From: Geobacteraceae bacterium
GTDB taxonomy: Bacteria; Desulfobacterota; Desulfuromonadia; Geobacterales; Pseudopelobacteraceae
Direction of reading: 5' to 3'
Assembly: GCA_016720395.1 (NCBI GenBank)
Contig: JADKKR010000002.1
Location: 248,001-312,000, forward strand
DNA length: 64,000 nucleotides
In this document: positions 17,848 to 25,348 of the stretch, one piece after another
How the letters are laid out: every line of letters begins with the position of its first letter
Position numbering within the stretch: position 1 is the first letter of the stretch
Made by a program: the position numbers and the translations under genes
The notes under the pieces: model-generated
The model's database searches: none
Seen by the model: the letters and a program-made list of their open reading frames with translations, nothing else
Told to the model about the DNA's origin: nothing

Positions 17848-18372
17848 TCAGACCTGCTCGAAGTATGCCTGGGGATGTTTGCAGACCGGGCAGATCGTCG
17901 GGGCGTTTGTCCCTTCGTGGATGTGGCCGCATTCCCTGCATTTCCAGCTGACCTTCTCTTTGCTGGAGAAGACAGCCCCTGCCTCTACCTCTGCCAGCAG
18001 GGCGCTGTAGCGTTCCTGATGTACCTTTTCAATCCTGCCGATAGCCTCGAAATGGTAGGCAATGTCGTTAAACCCTTCTTCCCGGGCTTCCTTTGCCATA
18101 CGGGGATACATGTCGTTCCACTCTTCCGATTCACCGGCAGCGGCCGCCTTAAGATTCTCGGCAGTGCTGCCGATCCCCTGAAGCAGCTTGAAGTGCAGCT
18201 TGGCATGCTCCTTTTCATTATCAGCGGTCTCCTGGAAGATGGCGGCGATCTTCTCGTAGCCTTCCTTTTTGGCGGCCGAGGCGAAGTAGGTGTACTTGTT
18301 GCGTGCCTGGGATTCGCCGGCGAAGGCGTCCTTGAGGTTCTTTTCCGTTTTGGTTCCCTTGATGTCAGCCAT
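17848..18372 (-). CDS. rbr: Rubrerythrin
   Basis: 174 residues. The ferritin-like diiron domain carries AFAGESQARNKY, then ETADNEKEHAKLHFK and AIGRIEKVHQERY, giving the Glu/His ligands. The C-terminal rubredoxin domain has CRECGH and CPVCKHP, which bind a single iron. The protein reduces hydrogen peroxide in anaerobes using rubredoxin or NADH-linked donors. It stands alone, with GGAGG-type site before the ATG. Its presence supports an anaerobic or microaerobic host. Confidence 0.97.
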   Translation of the reverse strand: MADIKGTKTEKNLKDAFAGESQARNKYTYFASAAKKEGYEKIAAIFQETADNEKEHAKLHFKLLQGIGSTAENLKAAAAGESEEWNDMYPRMAKEAREEGFNDIAYHFEAIGRIEKVHQERYSALLAEVEAGAVFSSKEKVSWKCRECGHIHEGTNAPTICPVCKHPQAYFEQV

Positions 18373-18546
18373 ATGTGACCCTCCTGTCAGATGGTGTTGT
18401 TGCAGGTACTAAATCATAGCGCCAAAGATCCTGCTGTCAACTCTTTCCCGTGCCATGACGGCAATTTTCGGTTGCGGCGCTTCACGGGATGAAGTTATTT
18501 CTCAGATATCGTGGCAAATCGGGGCCGGGGTGTTTATAGTGTCTTC

Positions 18547-19500
18547 ATGGAGCATGAAGCTGAACATACGTCCGCCGGAAACGACGATTGGCGGGAGATC
18601 CGCTGCGATGCCTTTGAATCCGGGGCTCCAGACGGCACACGTCAGCGGTATGCCCGCCAATGGGCCCTGGTGTTGGACGCCCGCTCAGTTCCCTGCCTGA
18701 TTGAAGCCCGCGATGACGGCAGTCATCTGCTGGTGCCGGCGGAACACTATGAACGTGCCCTTCACGAACTGGACTGCTATCTCAGGGAGAATACCGACTG
18801 GCCACCCGTGCCCCCGCAGGCGCGGCCACTGTTCGAAAATACCCTGGCGACCTTTTCAATCCTGATCCTGCTGGCGACCTTCCACAACCTTACCCGATTA
18901 GACCTGTCACTGCCCGGTATATTGGCACCGGACTGGGTTTTCCTCGGCAATGCCCAAGCGGCGAAGATTCTGGACGGTCAATGGTGGCGGCTGGTTACAG
19001 CGCTCACGCTGCATGCTGATTGGGCCCATCTTTCCAGCAATCTGGCCATCGGCGGGATCTTCGTTATCTTCCTCTGCCGCGAGCTCGGCTCGGGCCTGTC
19101 CTGGAGCCTGCTTCTGAGCGCCGGTGTGCTCGGTAATCTGGTCAATGCCTGTGTGCAGTCCCCTGCCCACAGTTCCGTCGGGGCATCCACCGCCGTATTC
19201 GGTGCGGTTGGTATTCTGGCTGCGCTCAGCCTTGTGCGCCATCGCCACCAGCTGCAGCGCCGCTGGCCGCTGCCCGTGGCAGCTGCGCTGGCTTTACTGG
19301 CCATACTCGGGACAGAAGGGAAGAACACCGATCTGGGGGCACACCTGTTCGGGTTCGTCTACGGAGGATTTCTGGGCTTGATTACGGAATATCTGGTCGG
19401 CCGGCGCGGGAATCCGGGAACTGTTTTGAATGTCCTGCTGGCACTGATGAGTGCTGCAATTGTGGTGGGGGCATGGTGGATGGCGCTGCTGCAACACTGA
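18547..19500 (+). CDS. Rhomboid-family intramembrane serine protease
   Basis: 317 residues from the ATG at 18547; a GTG at 18511 would add 12 residues and neither has a strong ribosome site. The first about 100 residues are cytoplasmic (VLDARSVPCLIEARDDGSHL). Membrane helices follow from about 105. Rhomboid motifs are HADWAHLSSN in helix 2, the catalytic Ser in VGASTAVFGAVG, and the catalytic His in GAHLFGFVYGG. It cleaves membrane-spanning substrates within the bilayer; the substrate is unknown. Confidence 0.88.
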   Translation: MEHEAEHTSAGNDDWREIRCDAFESGAPDGTRQRYARQWALVLDARSVPCLIEARDDGSHLLVPAEHYERALHELDCYLRENTDWPPVPPQARPLFENTLATFSILILLATFHNLTRLDLSLPGILAPDWVFLGNAQAAKILDGQWWRLVTALTLHADWAHLSSNLAIGGIFVIFLCRELGSGLSWSLLLSAGVLGNLVNACVQSPAHSSVGASTAVFGAVGILAALSLVRHRHQLQRRWPLPVAAALALLAILGTEGKNTDLGAHLFGFVYGGFLGLITEYLVGRRGNPGTVLNVLLALMSAAIVVGAWWMALLQH

Positions 19501-19527
19501 ATTCCCACCGCCCGCATCTCAGACAGC

Positions 19528-19552
19528 AAAAAGCCCGGCTGGGTGCCGGGCC
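19528..19552 (-). terminator. Intrinsic terminator of lysC
   Basis: On the minus strand GCCCGGC and GCCGGGC form the stem and TTTTT follows. It lies 28 bases past the aspartokinase stop and converges with the rhomboid gene. Confidence 0.85.
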
Positions 19553-19580
19553 TGGTGATCTGGTTGCAGTCAGGGTGTGT

Positions 19581-20795
19581 TCAGGCGTGGACCTTGAATG
19601 CCTCATGCAGGACGCGGACGGCAAGTTTCGTGTACTTTTCGTCAATCGCTACCGATACCTTGATCTCTGAAGTGGATATCATCTGGATATTGATGTTGTT
19701 GTATGCCAGGGCAGTGAACATGCGGGCTGCAACACCGGCGTGGTTTTTCATGCCAAGCCCGACAATCGAGACCTTGCTGATGTTCCGGTCGGCAATCACC
19801 TCCCGCGCCTGAAGCTCGTCGGCAATCCCCCTGGTAATCAGATGGGCTTTGTCCAGGTCGCTTTTTGAGACCGAGAAAGTGAGGTCGGCCAGGCCGGCCT
19901 GACTGACGTTCTGAACGATCATGTCAACCGAAATGTCCCTGTCTGCCAGGGCGGTCAGTATCCTGGCCGCCGTACCCGGCGTGTCGGGCACCCCGAGTAC
20001 CGCGATCTTGGCCTCGTTTTCGTCAAACACGATCCCCGTAACGACAACACCTTCCATAGTTGTTTCCTCCCCGTTTATCAACGTACCGCGAGCGGTGCTG
20101 AAGCTCGAGCGTACATGAATGGTAACATTGTGCTTCTTGGCATATTCAATGGCGCGGATCTGAACGCCGCGCGCCCCCTGGCTGGCGAGTTCCAGCATCT
20201 CGTCGTATGAAAGCAGGTCTATCTTGCGGGCATCGCTGCAGACCTCGGGGTCGGCGGAGAAGATGCCGTCCACATCCGAGTACAGTTCGCACTGTTCCGC
20301 CCCGAGCGCATGGGCCAGGGCAACGGCCGATGTGTCGCCTCCGCCCCGTCCGAGAGTGGTGATGTTCCCGGCCCGGTCAATACCCTGAAAACCGGCCACA
20401 ATGACAATGGCACCGAGGTTAAGGTCTGTGATGATCCTGTCCGGATTGATCTCTTCGATAGAAGCCCTGGAATGCAGGGAGTCGGTTATGATCGGCACCT
20501 GCCATCCGAGATAGGTTCTGGTCTTGTATCCCATGCACCTGATGCACAGCGCCAGAAGGCCCACTGATACCTGTTCGCCGGCGGAAATCAGCACGTCGTA
20601 TTCGCGCCCCTCCTGGCCGGGGCACATCTCCTGGGCCATCTCGATCAGGCGGTTGGTTTCACCCGCTTTGGCGGAAATGACGACCACGACGTCGTTATTG
20701 TCGTTGTAGGAATCAATAACGCGCTGCGCGACCTTCTTGATCTGCTCCGGTGTGGATACTGCGGTTCCGCCGTATTTCTGTACAACACGTGCCAT
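19581..20795 (-). CDS. lysC: Aspartokinase
   Basis: 405 residues from the ATG at 20795 (GAGG 6 bases upstream); an in-frame start 36 bases earlier is less likely. The amino-acid kinase domain begins MARVVQKYGGTAVSTPEQIK and includes TLGRGGGDTSAVALA and YSDVDGIFSADPEV. Two ACT regulatory domains fill residues about 265-405, as in feedback-inhibited class II aspartokinases. It phosphorylates aspartate as the first step towards lysine, threonine and methionine. It lies 74 bases downstream of gdhA but a terminator separates them. Confidence 0.96.
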   Translation of the reverse strand: MARVVQKYGGTAVSTPEQIKKVAQRVIDSYNDNNDVVVVISAKAGETNRLIEMAQEMCPGQEGREYDVLISAGEQVSVGLLALCIRCMGYKTRTYLGWQVPIITDSLHSRASIEEINPDRIITDLNLGAIVIVAGFQGIDRAGNITTLGRGGGDTSAVALAHALGAEQCELYSDVDGIFSADPEVCSDARKIDLLSYDEMLELASQGARGVQIRAIEYAKKHNVTIHVRSSFSTARGTLINGEETTMEGVVVTGIVFDENEAKIAVLGVPDTPGTAARILTALADRDISVDMIVQNVSQAGLADLTFSVSKSDLDKAHLITRGIADELQAREVIADRNISKVSIVGLGMKNHAGVAARMFTALAYNNINIQMISTSEIKVSVAIDEKYTKLAVRVLHEAFKVHA

Positions 20796-20849
20796 GCCTA
20801 CCTCACGGTGAAAATTCTGATCAGAAAACACCCTCTGCCGCAGTGATAG

Positions 20850-20880
20850 AAAAAATGCCCAGCCTGATGGCCGGGCATTT
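20850..20880 (-). terminator. Intrinsic terminator of gdhA
   Basis: On the minus strand AAATGCCC and GGGCATTT pair around a short loop and are followed by a T run. It lies 25 bases past the gdhA stop. Confidence 0.88.
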
Positions 20881-20904
20881 GGTAAGAATAGCCTACTCTT
20901 ATGC

Positions 20905-22251
20905 TTAAATCAAGCCATGAGCAACCATGGCGTTGGCAACCTTGATGAAGCCGCAGATATTGGCACCCAGTACATAATTGCCGGGTGCCCCGTACTCTTC
21001 TGCTGTCTCGAAGCAGTTGGCGTGGATGTTGACCATGATGTCTTCGAGTTTTTTCTCGGTAAACTCGAAGGTCCACGAGTCACGGCCGGCATTCTGCTGC
21101 ATTTCGAGCGCCGAGGTGGCTACACCGCCGGCATTGGCTGCCTTGCCCGGACCGTAGGCGATCTTGGCATCCAGGAACACCTTGACTCCTTCCGGGGTGG
21201 TCGGCATGTTGGCGCCCTCTCCGACTGCGATACAGCCGTTCTTGACGAGAGTAGCTGCGTCCTTGCCGTTGATCTCGTTCTGTGTGGCAGAGGGCATGGC
21301 TACCTGGCAGGGGATCTCCCAGATATTGCCCTTGGCAATGTACTTGGCGTCCTTGTGTACGGCTATGTAATCTGAGATGCGGCGACGCTCGACTTCCTTG
21401 AGCTGCTTGATCAGGTCCAGGTCAAGCCCCTTCTCGTGATAGATGACGCCGTTGGAGTCGGAACAGGCGACGCACTTTCCGCCTAGCTGATGGATCTTCT
21501 CGATGGTGTAGATGGCCACGTTGCCGGAACCGGAAACGGTGCAGGTCTTGCCTTCGAAGGAGTCCTTGCGGGCCTTGAGCATCTCGTTGACAAAGAAGGT
21601 CGCTCCGTAGCCGGTAGCCTCGGTTCGAACCAGTGATCCACCCCAGGTCAGGCCTTTGCCGGTCAGTACTCCCGGCTCATAACGGTTGGTGATGCGTTTG
21701 TACTGGCCGAACATGTAGCCGATCTCGCGGCCGCCTACGCCGATATCGCCGGCCGGTACGTCGGTGTGCTCACCCAGATGGCGATACAGTTCGGTCATGA
21801 AGCTCTGACAGAAGCGCATGACTTCGTCGTCGGACTTGCCTTTGGGATCGAAGTCAGAGCCGCCCTTACCGCCGCCGATCGGCAGGCCGGTCAGGGAGTT
21901 CTTGAAGATCTGCTCGAAGCCGAGGAACTTGACAATACCGAGATAAACGGACGGGTGGAAGCGCAGGCCGCCTTTGTAGGGGCCCAGGGAGCTGTTGAAC
22001 TCAACCCGGAAGCCGCGGTTGATCTGAACAACACCCTTGTCATCCTGCCAGGGCACCCTGAATATGATCTGACGCTCGGGTTCACAGATGCGCTCGATGA
22101 TTTTGCGCTCAAGATATTGGGGATGCTTGGTCACAACCGGTCCCAGACACTCCAAAACTTCAAGAACCGCCTGGTGGAACTCGGTTTCACCAGGGTTGCG
22201 CTTGAGAACTTCCTGATACATTCCTTCGATTTTCTCGTCGACCTTCGCCAT
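20905..22251 (-). CDS. gdhA: NADP-type glutamate dehydrogenase
   Basis: 448 residues from the ATG at 22251, which follows AGGAGGC. It is the hexameric bacterial type: PYKGGLRFHPSV, then the catalytic-Lys segment GLPIGGGKGGSDFDPKGKSD, the DIGVGGREIGYM block, the nucleotide-binding GSGNVAIYTIEK and a C-terminal GANICGFIKVANAM. It fixes ammonium onto 2-oxoglutarate. A strong sigma54-type promoter match lies 80-95 bases upstream, which suggests nitrogen-responsive expression. The gene diverges from the etf operon. Confidence 0.97.
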   Translation of the reverse strand: MAKVDEKIEGMYQEVLKRNPGETEFHQAVLEVLECLGPVVTKHPQYLERKIIERICEPERQIIFRVPWQDDKGVVQINRGFRVEFNSSLGPYKGGLRFHPSVYLGIVKFLGFEQIFKNSLTGLPIGGGKGGSDFDPKGKSDDEVMRFCQSFMTELYRHLGEHTDVPAGDIGVGGREIGYMFGQYKRITNRYEPGVLTGKGLTWGGSLVRTEATGYGATFFVNEMLKARKDSFEGKTCTVSGSGNVAIYTIEKIHQLGGKCVACSDSNGVIYHEKGLDLDLIKQLKEVERRRISDYIAVHKDAKYIAKGNIWEIPCQVAMPSATQNEINGKDAATLVKNGCIAVGEGANMPTTPEGVKVFLDAKIAYGPGKAANAGGVATSALEMQQNAGRDSWTFEFTEKKLEDIMVNIHANCFETAEEYGAPGNYVLGANICGFIKVANAMVAHGLI

Positions 22252-22272
22252 TGATGCCTCCTGAGAGATTAA

Positions 22273-22326
22273 AATACGGGCAGCCATGAATAATTACTAT
22301 GCATATTGCCGCGCTGGTGCCCGTTT
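22273..22326 (-). promoter_or_regulatory. Inverted repeat in the gdhA leader (weak attenuator candidate)
   Basis: On the minus strand ACGGGCA and TGCCCGT bracket about 37 bases between the predicted sigma54 promoter and the start, followed by ATTTTAAT. The long loop and short T run make terminator function doubtful, but the position resembles the leader hairpins of etfB, nifB and nifV. Confidence 0.3.
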
Positions 22327-22330
22327 TGTA

Positions 22331-22346
22331 AGCAGTTTCCGTGCCA
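22331..22346 (-). promoter_or_regulatory. Sigma54 (-24/-12) promoter of gdhA
   Basis: Minus-strand sequence TGGCACGGAAACTGCT differs from the consensus TGGCAC-N5-TTGCW only at the first T of the -12 element, with the correct GG-to-GC spacing. The start codon is 80 bases downstream. Confidence 0.75.
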
Positions 22347-22793
22347 CCGGAGGAGAATGCATTGTTGTTGGGCAACCACCGCTTACGAATTAGTCACTTA
22401 GGCCATTGCCGGTATCGAATGCGGTGCCGAGATGCTGCTGGGTCTCCTGATTTAGAGTTGATTATTTACACAACAGAGTATGCACGGTGAGCGACGCACT
22501 GCCGGTTGCGGCGGAATGTTCCGCTGCCGTGAAATGTAAAACGGACATGAAATCTTCATTTTGTGGGTGCTGCTGCATAAACAGTTGACCGGAATGCGAA
22601 AATTGGTACAATGCACGTCGTCAAGCGCTGGTTTTAGCGGCATGATGCCTTATTTTTTAGCACAAAACACAGCTGATTTTTGATATGACTAAATATTTAT
22701 TATTTCCGGTGCCGATCTGATTCGCTGTGAAATCGCCTCGCGGGCCATCTCAAGACGTTCACGCTCAGCGAATATTTTTGACTCTGGTTGAAA
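22347..22793. other. Gene-free divergent region between gdhA and etfB
   Basis: About 450 bases without a credible gene. AT content rises near 22640-22710. It should hold enhancer-binding sites for the two divergent sigma54-type promoters, but I could not identify a clear enhancer motif. Confidence 0.5.
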
Positions 22794-22809
22794 CGGCATG
22801 CTTCCTGCT
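22794..22809 (+). promoter_or_regulatory. Candidate sigma54 promoter of the etf operon
   Basis: CGGCATGCTTCCTGCT keeps the essential GG and GC at the right distance and matches most of TGGCAC-N5-TTGCT with three mismatches. The leader hairpin at 22853 and the etfB start at 22922 follow. Confidence 0.55.
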
Positions 22810-22852
22810 CAAATGTCATGGACCTGTTACCCTGCAGGTGTATGAGGCAATG

Positions 22853-22883
22853 AAGCCCGGCTTGGATATCAGCCGGGCTTTTT
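22853..22883 (+). terminator. Leader terminator hairpin upstream of etfB
   Basis: AGCCCGGCT and AGCCGGGCT form a perfect 9-bp stem with an 8-base loop, then TTTTT. It lies before the etfB start and after the candidate promoter, and no gene ends just upstream on this strand, so it looks like an attenuator. A smaller hairpin (ACCTG/CAGGT, 22822-22839) precedes it. Confidence 0.8.
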
Positions 22884-22921
22884 CTGGTCTCTATTCTCAA
22901 GAAGTAATCCCTGAGGTTTTC

Positions 22922-23737
22922 ATGCTCATTGTCGTCTGTATCAAACAGGTCCCCGATACTACACAGGTCCAGATCGATCCTGTCACCAATACCCTGGTGC
23001 GTGAGGGAATCCCGTTCATCGTCAATCCCTATGATACCCATGCGCTGGAAGAGGGCCTGCGGCTCAAGGACCGCTTTGGCTGCAAGGTGGCCGCCATCTC
23101 CATGGGACCACCCAACGCGGAGGCCACCCTCAAGAAGGCTCTGGCCCTGGGGGTTGATCACGCGATTCTTCTTTCCGACCGGGTATTCGGCGGGGCCGAC
23201 ACCCTGGCCACCAGTAATGTTCTGTCTGCTGCCATCCGCAAACTGCATGAAGAGGTTGACCATGTCGGCCTGGTGCTGTGCGGCAAGCAGACCATCGACG
23301 GAGACACGGCCCAGGTCGGGCCCGGTATCGCCAGTCGTCTTGAGTACCAGCAGCTCACTCTGGTGGACAGGATCGTCAACCTGGACCTCTCCGGCAATAC
23401 CATCCGTGTCAGCCGCAAGCTCGAAGGACGTCACGAGATCGTCGAAGCGCCGCTCCCGGCCATGCTGACGGTTGTACGGGAGCTGAACCGCCCCCGTTAC
23501 CCCAGGGTCCCCATGCGTCTGTCGGCAGTAAACGCTACGGTCGAAGTCTGGAACAACCAGGTGCTCAAGCTGGACGAACAGAAGATCGGCCTGAAGGGTT
23601 CCCCTACCTGGGTCTCAAAAATCTTCTCACCCGAACGTGCCATAGGTGAGATCCTGGGTGACGGTTATGCCGATCCGGAAGGAACCGCCGCGATACTGAT
23701 CGAGAAACTGCTGGCCAAGGATATGCTGCCGATTTAA
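22922..23737 (+). CDS. etfB: Electron transfer flavoprotein beta subunit
   Basis: 271 residues from the ATG at 22922 (TGAGG upstream). It starts MLIVVCIKQVPDTTQVQIDP and carries the beta-subunit blocks NPYDTHALEEGLRLKD, GVDHAILLSDR and GKQTIDGDTAQVGPGIA. With EtfA it forms an FAD-containing dimer that shuttles electrons between dehydrogenases and a membrane oxidoreductase. It is the first gene of etfB-etfA-(HdrD-like). A sigma54-type promoter and a leader terminator precede it, suggesting control with nitrogen fixation genes, as for FixA, though a role in acyl-CoA or lactate oxidation cannot be excluded. Confidence 0.95.
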   Translation: MLIVVCIKQVPDTTQVQIDPVTNTLVREGIPFIVNPYDTHALEEGLRLKDRFGCKVAAISMGPPNAEATLKKALALGVDHAILLSDRVFGGADTLATSNVLSAAIRKLHEEVDHVGLVLCGKQTIDGDTAQVGPGIASRLEYQQLTLVDRIVNLDLSGNTIRVSRKLEGRHEIVEAPLPAMLTVVRELNRPRYPRVPMRLSAVNATVEVWNNQVLKLDEQKIGLKGSPTWVSKIFSPERAIGEILGDGYADPEGTAAILIEKLLAKDMLPI

Positions 23738-23742
23738 AAACT

Positions 23743-23818
23743 GTGAAACGTGAAGAGTGAAGCGTGAAAAATCCCTTGAACTTAGGCCGTTATTCACGTT
23801 TTACCCTTCACGTTTCAC
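23743..23818. repeat. GTGAAACGTGAA-type inverted repeat between etfB and etfA
   Basis: GTGAAACGTGAAGAGTGAAG at 23743 is the near-complement of the segment ending at 23818 (CCCTTCACGTTTCAC). The arms are about 26 bases and the loop about 24. It lies inside the etf operon and could shape RNA stability. Confidence 0.8.
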
Positions 23819-23836
23819 ATTACCCAAGGAATACCC

Positions 23837-25162
23837 ATGACTGAACCGATAAAACCGAAACCCAAGAAACCCCGCGGCGTAGCAAAACTGCTGGACGGCA
23901 AGTGCATCGCCTGCGGCGCACGCTGCCAGAGTGCCTGTCCGGTCAATGCCGTCGACATGACCGACAGCGGCGAACCGGTCATCCTGACCGACAAATGCAT
24001 CGGCTGCCTGAAATGCGTCAAGATCTGCCCTGCCGAAGCCCTGGAGATGTACTTCACCCCCGAGGAACAGAAGATTCTCGCCGAACTGGCTTCCTCGGCT
24101 CTCCCGGTCGAGGAGGATATCGACCCGGAAGCCGTCGCCCTGGCAAAGATGCTGGCCGGATACCAAGGGGTCTGGGTCTTTGTGGAACAGACGGAAGGAG
24201 AGCCGGCCAAGGTTTCCTGGGAACTGCTGGGGGTCGGAAAAGGTCTGGCTGCCTCCCTGGGTGTAGAACTCTGTGCCATGGTCATCGGAGACCAGGTCGA
24301 ACATCTCTGCATGGAGGCCTTTGCCCACGGCGCATCCAAGGTTTACCTGCTGGATGCACCGCTCTACCGGAACTACCGCACGGAGGCCTATGTCGAAGGC
24401 TGCTGTCACCTGATAGAGCAGTACAAGCCGGAGATCATCCTGATGGGTGCAACCGGTATGGGACGAGACCTGGCCGGGGCTGTCGCCACCCGGGTCGGTA
24501 CCGGACTGACCGCCGACTGCACCGGCCTGGCCATCGACGACAAACGCAACCTGATGCAGACCCGCCCGGCCTTCGGCGGCAACATCATGGCCACCATCAT
24601 GTGCGACAAATTCCGCCCTCAGATGTCTACCGTGCGACCCAACGTCATGCCGATGCCGGAACGCAGGGAAGGCGCCCGGGGTACCATCGTCCGTGACACG
24701 TTCGTAGTCCCGGAGGAGACCATCCTCACCAAGGTCATCGAAATCATCCGCGACGCAAAGAGCAAAGGTGCCGTTGACATAACCGGCGCCGAGTTCATCA
24801 TCTCCGGTGGCCGCGGCATGATGGGGCCTGACAACTTCGCCATGCTGCAGGAACTGGCCGACGAGTTGGGAGGGGTCGTAGGCGCATCCCGGAGTGCCGT
24901 GGATGCCGGCTGGATGCCGGGCGACCGGCAGGTCGGCCAGACCGGCAAGACGGTCCGCCCCAAGATCTACATCGCCTGCGGCATCTCCGGTGCCATCCAG
25001 CATCTGGTCGGCATGCAGGACTCGGACATGGTCATCGCCATCAACCGCGACAAGAGCGCCCCGATCTTCGAGGTGGCCACCTACGGCATCGTCGGCGATC
25101 TGTTCCAGATCGTACCGGCCATCACCCGGCGTATCCGGGAATTGAAACAGCAGAGAAAATAA
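23837..25162 (+). CDS. etfA: Electron transfer flavoprotein alpha subunit with N-terminal two-cluster ferredoxin domain
   Basis: 441 residues. Residues about 16-75 carry two 4Fe-4S motifs (CIACGARCQSACP and CIGCLKCVKICP). The EtfA body follows, with the FAD-binding C-terminal region GGRGMMGPDNFAMLQELADE, GASRSAVDAGWMP and GQTGKTVRPKIYIACGISGA. The ferredoxin fusion is found in Etf pairs of anaerobes and replaces a separate FixX-like ferredoxin. It lies 99 bases after etfB, separated by an inverted repeat. The start is the ATG at 23837. Confidence 0.95.
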   Translation: MTEPIKPKPKKPRGVAKLLDGKCIACGARCQSACPVNAVDMTDSGEPVILTDKCIGCLKCVKICPAEALEMYFTPEEQKILAELASSALPVEEDIDPEAVALAKMLAGYQGVWVFVEQTEGEPAKVSWELLGVGKGLAASLGVELCAMVIGDQVEHLCMEAFAHGASKVYLLDAPLYRNYRTEAYVEGCCHLIEQYKPEIILMGATGMGRDLAGAVATRVGTGLTADCTGLAIDDKRNLMQTRPAFGGNIMATIMCDKFRPQMSTVRPNVMPMPERREGARGTIVRDTFVVPEETILTKVIEIIRDAKSKGAVDITGAEFIISGGRGMMGPDNFAMLQELADELGGVVGASRSAVDAGWMPGDRQVGQTGKTVRPKIYIACGISGAIQHLVGMQDSDMVIAINRDKSAPIFEVATYGIVGDLFQIVPAITRRIRELKQQRK

Positions 25163-25174
25163 TAAAATCATTTG

Positions 25175-25329
25175 CCACAGAGCACACAGAGGACACAGAG
25201 AAAAAACACAAAAAAAGAATGAGCGGGATAAACACAAGCAACCTCTAAAATCGCCCAATTTCTTGTTCCGAGTTGCAAAATGGCTTTTCTGTGACTTGAT
25301 TTACTCTGTGATCTCTGTGCCCTCTGTTT
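25175..25329. repeat. CACAGAG-type inverted-repeat element, copy C
   Basis: Left arm CCACAGAGCACACAGAGGAC at 25175; right arm ACTCTGTGATCTCTGTGCCC from 25303. The centre is unrelated to other copies. It lies between etfA and the HdrD-like gene in the same operon. Confidence 0.8.
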
Positions 25330-25348
25330 CAAATTATATGAGGTTTAC

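Noticed and set aside
22452..22643. Short minus-strand frame between gdhA and etfB
   Set aside because: 63 codons, no ribosome site, unlikely composition, in a promoter region.
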